Origin: Sorghum bicolor | Lineage: Eukaryota; Streptophyta; Magnoliopsida; Poales; Poaceae | Assembly (NCBI RefSeq): GCF_000003195.3 | Contig: NC_012871.2 | Location: 65,773,802-65,837,801 of the forward strand | Reading direction: 5' to 3' | DNA: 64,000 nt | Shown: positions 58,801 to 64,000 of the stretch, piece after piece | Layout: each line of letters starts with the position of its first letter | How positions within the stretch are numbered: the first letter of the stretch is position 1 | Notes under the pieces: generated by a model | Told to the model about the DNA's origin: nothing | Databases searched by the model: none | The model's input: the letters and a program-made list of their open reading frames with translations, nothing else | Program-made: the position numbers and the translations under genes

Positions 58801-61800
58801 ATATTGTTCTGGCATAGCGATATAGCACAAGTAAAAGGTACCACCAAGGACCTTATCATACATACTGCTGAATATTGAGGTAGTATTTTTGACTATAATA
58901 GATCTCTCATGGAATGTAAGTCATATATTTCCCAAAGAAAAAATACATTAAAAACAATATTTAAAACCAGAAAAGATAGCTGAGGCTTTCCGCAAAAAAG
59001 TACATAATAAATGCAGATTCAGGACATGGCCAGGTAAGAAAACAGGTAGCTTTGCTATACAATACCAGCCCAATAATGTCAGATATGTGACAATAAAAGC
59101 ACAAGCCACCTCAAGGATATGTGAAAGCAACTACCTGTCCAAGTTTGCTTGCTGGGAGGCAAGAATATGACTGTGAACATCTTCCAGTAGCCTTCTGTTT
59201 TTGTTAGTAGTCGAGTATTTACCCAACCATCCACCAAACCTATTAAAGTTCCGCTCACCCTGAAATGTATTTGTTACCCAAATTAATTTAGCCAGTAAGC
59301 AAAAGTAAAATATACTAAATATAGTGCCAGTTAGGGTTTGATCATTACTGCTTCAAGGACTTCTCTGTTCCCATGCATCCAAGCGGCACTGTAAAATGTG
59401 TAAGCTTAGAAAACCAGGTTGGCAAATTCAAAATAAAGTAATACCAGTGTCAACATATAATAAACTATGACCCTGATCAATACTTACGGTACTATAGATG
59501 AAGCAAAACAAGCAGCTTGCGACAACTGCCACTGTCGATATCTTCTTATTTGTACATTAACAAGATCACCGTCCGCTATAGATTCAGCAGCCCGGGCTAG
59601 AGCATTCATTCTTTTAACTCCACTTTCATCCTTCCCGAGGGTGTTAGGCCGATAATTGATATAATTTTCCTACAATGGGGCACATTTTTAACTGTGGATT
59701 TTACAGGAACTTTGATTTCCAAGACATCAGTGATCAGGAGCAGGAAAAAAGAGAGAATGTGTTGATCCATGTATATCATGTAACGGTGAACTCAAACAAA
59801 TACTCCCTCCATTCCAAATTGTAAGACGTTTTGGCTTTTCTAAAAACACAGGTACATAGTAAAATCAATGCATCTTGAAAAGCCAAGACATCTTATAATT
59901 TGGAATGGATGGAGTAGAATTCAACAATACTGGACTACAGTCACAGCAATACAAAAGGTAATAGCAAAAGAAGTCCAAAAGGACAAATGTTAAAGCAATT
60001 ATGATATACTTTCATTTGGCAAATATAAATATATAGCAACAAAAAGATGAAATTCCCTTCAGAATTCGCAAAAGACACCATTTAATTCTTATACATGCGA
60101 GCATCCCAGCTTTCAAGTAAGCTGTGACACACACTACAGTTAGTATAAAAACTGAATAGCTTGTGCACAGTATATTGGAAAGAAATTTGTAGTAGTCACA
60201 ACTCAATAGAGAAACATTGAAGAAATAACATTTATAGAAAGGATTGTCATCAGTATTCCAAACCTGGATGATCAAGGGAACTAAATCAGGATCGCTCATG
60301 CCAAAATCAATTCTCTCATCCATCCTTAACCTCCCACCATTGAAACCAAAAAGTCTGAAAGTTCAATAAATAACCATGAATAATATAAAGACTGTAGGCA
60401 TAAATGATGATATTTGACATTGAAGAAATACTAAAGAAAGGGATATACTTGTCAACAGCAGTAAAAGGAGAAATATCTTCATCCTTTGAACTGCTATTAA
60501 GCCGCTCCCTTATATCATCATATTTGACCACTGATTGGGAGAGGCTCATATACTGCAAATGATTGAGTGCCATGCGAATATCACCGTGCACTCTTTCAGC
60601 AAGCTCTTCCATTGCATTCTAGCATAACAGGGAAAAAAACATATTAGTAACAGAACATGGAAAGTCTACATAACAGAGAATCAGAAAGACAAGAATGCTA
60701 GAAGACTATATAGAAATACAAGAGACTACAAGCACTAATTTTATTTTGTTACTGATCTGTTTCTGCTAATTTATATCTCACAGTTTTCATGTAAGTTTAG
60801 AAGCACTGGAGTCTGGGAAAGATACAGGACATACCTCTTGAGCTTGAATACCTTCCTTTTTGGCAATTTCCATCAATCTTTTACCCATCTGTCAAGTAAA
60901 GAACTTAGAACTGATAAAAGAAAAGGAACATCCACATCACAGGTAGAAAATTAACAGTTCTCTCTTATTAGCAATCATGCAACTGTATACATCATGTAAG
61001 ATGAGAAGAATTGCAACAAAAAGAGCATTGTAGTTGGTAGTTTCTATGCAACATGTGACAGCCAATGGTCAGGGTTTTTTTTATCAACTAGGTACAAGTG
61101 TAGGCAAACTGCGATGTTCAGAAGTTCAGAGTCCACAGTAAGTAGCATCACAAGCCTAGTTTACAAACAGTCCATTTTAGACCCAGAAACACATCAAATA
61201 CAGACCCATTTCCTACATAACATGAATACCACCAGGCTAAATACATTGTGCATGCCTAGATACAACAAAAGTAAGGAATGTGGTGCTGGATTCTTGTAAT
61301 TCAAGGGAACAGTAGTAATTCTGAAGGTCATTGCCTCACTGGAACTGAACATGGCAAGAAATAACCTGTTGTTTCGTTGGTTTTCTGAAGTTGAGCATCA
61401 GGCAGTAATTAACAAGACTCTTCAATTTCTGGCTATAACGGTCATTACAAATGCAGATAATAGGGATCTTGGATATCTTGATGCTAGCAATAAGATCAGC
61501 AACACCACCTCTATCTCCAGCAGACATACCGTCAACTTCATCCATGATTAGTACAGCTTTGGGATGTTTTGACCTGTGAAATTGTTGCCCACTTAATATA
61601 TAATAATAAATCAATACAAAGTCAAAAAAGTTCATGACTCATGCTGCAACACCAACCGGTTGTCACCATAATTCAGAGTCGCGTTGCTGATAAGCTCTTT
61701 GATAGAATTTGATGTACTCCCCCCAACACCCTTCTCAATCTTGGAGTCTGCCTTACCACGGCTATCACTCGCATTTACCTATCCCAAAAAATATTGTTTG

Positions 61801-64000
61801 AATTCAGGCCTGCCAAGTAAAATGAGGAATAAATAGTGCAAAGACAAAAAAAAATACCTCAATGGCCTGCAATCCAAGCATCTGACTAACAACTTTAGCA
61901 GTTGTGGTCTTACCAATACCAGGAGGTCCACTCAGCAACACAGCCTTTTTGGCTGCACTGTCAGCTTGTTTCTTTCCCTTACCCTTTTGGCCAGAATGAA
62001 GAAATAGTGCATCCCAACTTTTCAACCAATCATGAAGTTGTTTGACCTATATACGACGAAGTTCATAATGAAGTATCGCTACGTATATGAATTAACTAAC
62101 ATAACCAAAAGGAGAACTACTCACCATTGATTGATTGCCAACTATGTCATTTGGAACTTTTGGACGATATTTTTCTGTCCATTGCATAGAACCACGGTCA
62201 ACATTCTTGGGCTTTTGTTTGTCAGCGGAGGCACTTGCAGCATTACTATTTGAAGCAATACTTTTGCCCACAGCACTTGCTTCGGCTGAAGAAAATCAAG
62301 CATAACATATTAACATGAGTTTGTACATAATGTAAAGCCGTAAAGGTACATCTTCACAGATTTAAGCCAATTCCTAAACCCGCCTCTCCCTCTGGCTAAA
62401 CAGCCTGCTGTAAAGTTTTCTAGTTTTGCCCTTGGTGGGTTTGTTGTACAGCTTTGCTGACTTTTCTACATTTTAATATTTAATATATTTTCTACCACAG
62501 TAGGGGTTTCCCCTACTGCACTCCCCTAAAAAAACATATTAACATGAGAAATGCAAAATCAGAAAAGGAAAAAAGTGACAGTGAGTTCATTCTCCAGAGG
62601 ATGCAAGCATAACAACAGGATCAAGTTAATATCCACAGATAAAGTTGTTACAAGACACAATGAACAGGAAAGTCATGTCTCAGATAATCAGATCCAAGCA
62701 ACTATGAGCATGACAAAAGTATGTATTAGGTTATGCTAAGCAAGATCCCACGACATGCTATCTGATTATAGAATCACTAGAAGTTAGGAGTTCCAGTCTA
62801 CCTCGTTTTTCAACTTTAGCTGGAGAGCTCTTTGTCTGTGATTTCTGAAGCTTTTCAAAGCTGTTGTTGCTTTGTTGTTTGTCTACAGGAGCTTTTGCAG
62901 GTTTTGATTTTCGGATCAAATCAAATAAACCATCTTCAGTCAAGAATGGGACACTGCAAATAAGTGTAAGCACGTATAAAAATAACAAAATAAAATGAAT
63001 GTGCAACATATTGTTTCATGAAAAATAGTAAGTAATAAGTAATACCCCAGATCTTTTGCTTTGTTAGATTTAACTCCACCAAGGTCTTCGTCAGCCAGTA
63101 AGTAGCTCTGTGAACAAACACTCTCAGCAAATTATTAAATATATAAAGGGAAACAATAGTCACATAAAAAGGTGCCCTACTAATATACATACCGTCTTTT
63201 TACTAATAGAGCCAGTCACACGGCCACCATAACGCTTAATTAGATCAGCTGCTTCCTCACGTTCAAGACTGCACATAGAAACAAACTTAAGATGATTCCT
63301 AACTCACCGGTCATTGCATGATATAATTAAACATATACTACATACTGAATATTATCAACAACAACAAAGACTTAGTCCCAGGCAAGTTAGGGAATGCTAG
63401 AGCTGAAACCCAACATAAGCCACCACAAAAGGTGAAAAGTAAAAGAAAAAAATTATACATAAAAATTGAAGCACCTGTCAAGGGTACCACTTATGACAAA
63501 TGTCAGACCAGATAAACAAAAATTATACGTAAAAATTGAAGCACCTGTCAAGGGTACCACTTATGACAAATGTCAGACCAGATAAACAATCAGGGGCACC
63601 CTCTGGGACCTCCTACAAATCATAGAAGATGAAATAGACAGTTCAGCAATGAGCTTTTAAATTTTTCAAAACATTGACATTAACAATGATACTAGCAGGT
63701 ACCTTTTCTCCTTTGTGAGGAGGATCTTTCCTCTCTCCAAAATTCATAAAACCTCTCCCACCTCCTCCTCTACCTCTGCCCCCAGGAGCAGCTCCTGCTC
63801 CTCCTCTTCCTCCCCTTCCCCTTCCTCTTCCAGCTCCTTTTGAGGGGGTCTTGGCATCTTCATCCATCCTGTCCTCATCCTCAGCATCATCAACTTGAGC
63901 ATTAGATTCAACTTTAGCCTTTTTTGAAGGCGGTGGCTTCACTGGAGTTTTCTTCTTCGGAGGTGCCACAAAGTCGTCATCGTCATCTTCTTCATCCTTA
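55899..64000 (-). CDS. RFC1: replication factor C subunit 1 (clamp loader), 5' end missing
   Basis: The large RFC subunit, which with RFC2-5 loads PCNA onto DNA in the nucleus. Twenty exons are visible, the first cut by the window edge: 64000-63703, 63612-63545, 63268-63193, 63107-63046, 62953-62802, 62285-62125, 62046-61858, 61778-61657, 61573-61366, 60888-60835, 60618-60449, 60354-60264, 59669-59488, 59388-59349, 59259-59135, 58363-58291, 57731-57639, 57119-56873, 56189-56130 and 56035-55899. All are in phase, giving about 868 aa. In order: acidic/Lys-rich N-terminus, a GRGRGRGGRGG tract, FMNFGERKDPPHKGEK, a BRCT domain (LSGLTFVISGTLD; TEDGLFDLIR), the AAA+ core with Walker A GPPGIGKTTT, Walker B LIMDEVDG and sensor ICICND, the RFC1 C-terminal domain, and a basic end. 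The Arabidopsis protein is near 950 aa, so about 100 residues lie beyond the window. Confidence 0.95.
56373..56566. mobile_element. Tourist MITE in an RFC1 intron, internally deleted
   Basis: GGCCTTGTTTAGTTGG and GTGAACTAAACAAGGC mark the ends. The core is shortened to about 194 bp: the segment after CTCGCAAATTAC jumps straight to AGGCATGTGTCTAAAGAC. Confidence 0.75.
59803..59914. mobile_element. short Stowaway MITE in an RFC1 intron
   Basis: A 112-bp foldback with ends CTCCCTCCATTCCAAATT and AATTTGGAATGGATGGAG, flanked by TA. AAGACGTTTTGGCTTTTC pairs with GAAAAGCCAAGACATCTT, so nearly the whole element is a hairpin. Confidence 0.88.
63450..63589. repeat. 70-bp tandem duplication across an RFC1 splice donor
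   Basis: Two head-to-tail copies (63450-63519 and 63520-63589) differ at one base (TACAT versus TACGT). Each holds the end of the BRCT exon, coding for SGLTFVISGTLD, and its GT donor. Splicing at the donor after 63545 keeps the frame. Use of the second donor, after 63475, would add 70 bp and meet a stop. Confidence 0.9.

Noticed and set aside
1..64000. CRISPR arrays, operons, tRNA or rRNA genes
   Set aside because: None seen. Tandem repeats here lack spacer structure, and no cloverleaf with proper A and B boxes was found apart from the SINE-like remnant.

Overview
This is plant nuclear DNA from a panicoid grass. Sorghum or a close relative is my inference, from the grass-type genes (a PRR95 clock regulator, GT-AG introns, GC-rich first exons) and from a very abundant Tourist-like MITE whose ends read GGCCTTGTTTAGTT. 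No tools were run. Exon borders were placed by reading GT/AG sites, and the reading frame was checked across every junction of the four multi-exon genes.

Six host genes are supported: the last exon of a SHI/STY-family regulator (137-435, +); pseudo-response regulator PRR95 (11486-16079, -, 8 exons); an intronless P-class PPR protein resembling Arabidopsis At4g01400 (22182-23351, +); a photolyase-like N-terminus fused to an alpha/beta-hydrolase (25506-31133, +, 14 exons); an R2R3-MYB of the MYB20/42/43/85 cell-wall clade (41653-45815, -, 2 exons); and RFC1, the large clamp-loader subunit, missing its N-terminus at the window edge (55899-64000, -, 20 exons visible). They do not form one pathway; plant gene order here is not operonic.

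Much of the rest is transposons, many with readable target-site duplications (TSDs). A Mutator-like element (3559-10135) carries a nearly intact FAR1-type transposase and is itself split by a 5'-truncated LINE (3810-6334) with a 15-bp TSD. Elsewhere there are two more LINE tails, a SINE set inside a Stowaway-like repeat, a GC-rich retroposon, a solo LTR (34342-34765), two hAT-type elements with 8-bp TSDs (one holding a nested Tourist element), a Tourist family with seven copies, and several Stowaway MITEs.

The most unusual points are: five exact evening elements (AAAATATCT) within 1.7 kb upstream of the clock gene PRR95; a 70-bp tandem duplication that doubles an RFC1 splice donor; a 94-bp perfect palindrome at the 5' junction of a LINE tail; a 320-bp foldback; and the photolyase/hydrolase fusion. 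I did not find a wholly unknown gene system.
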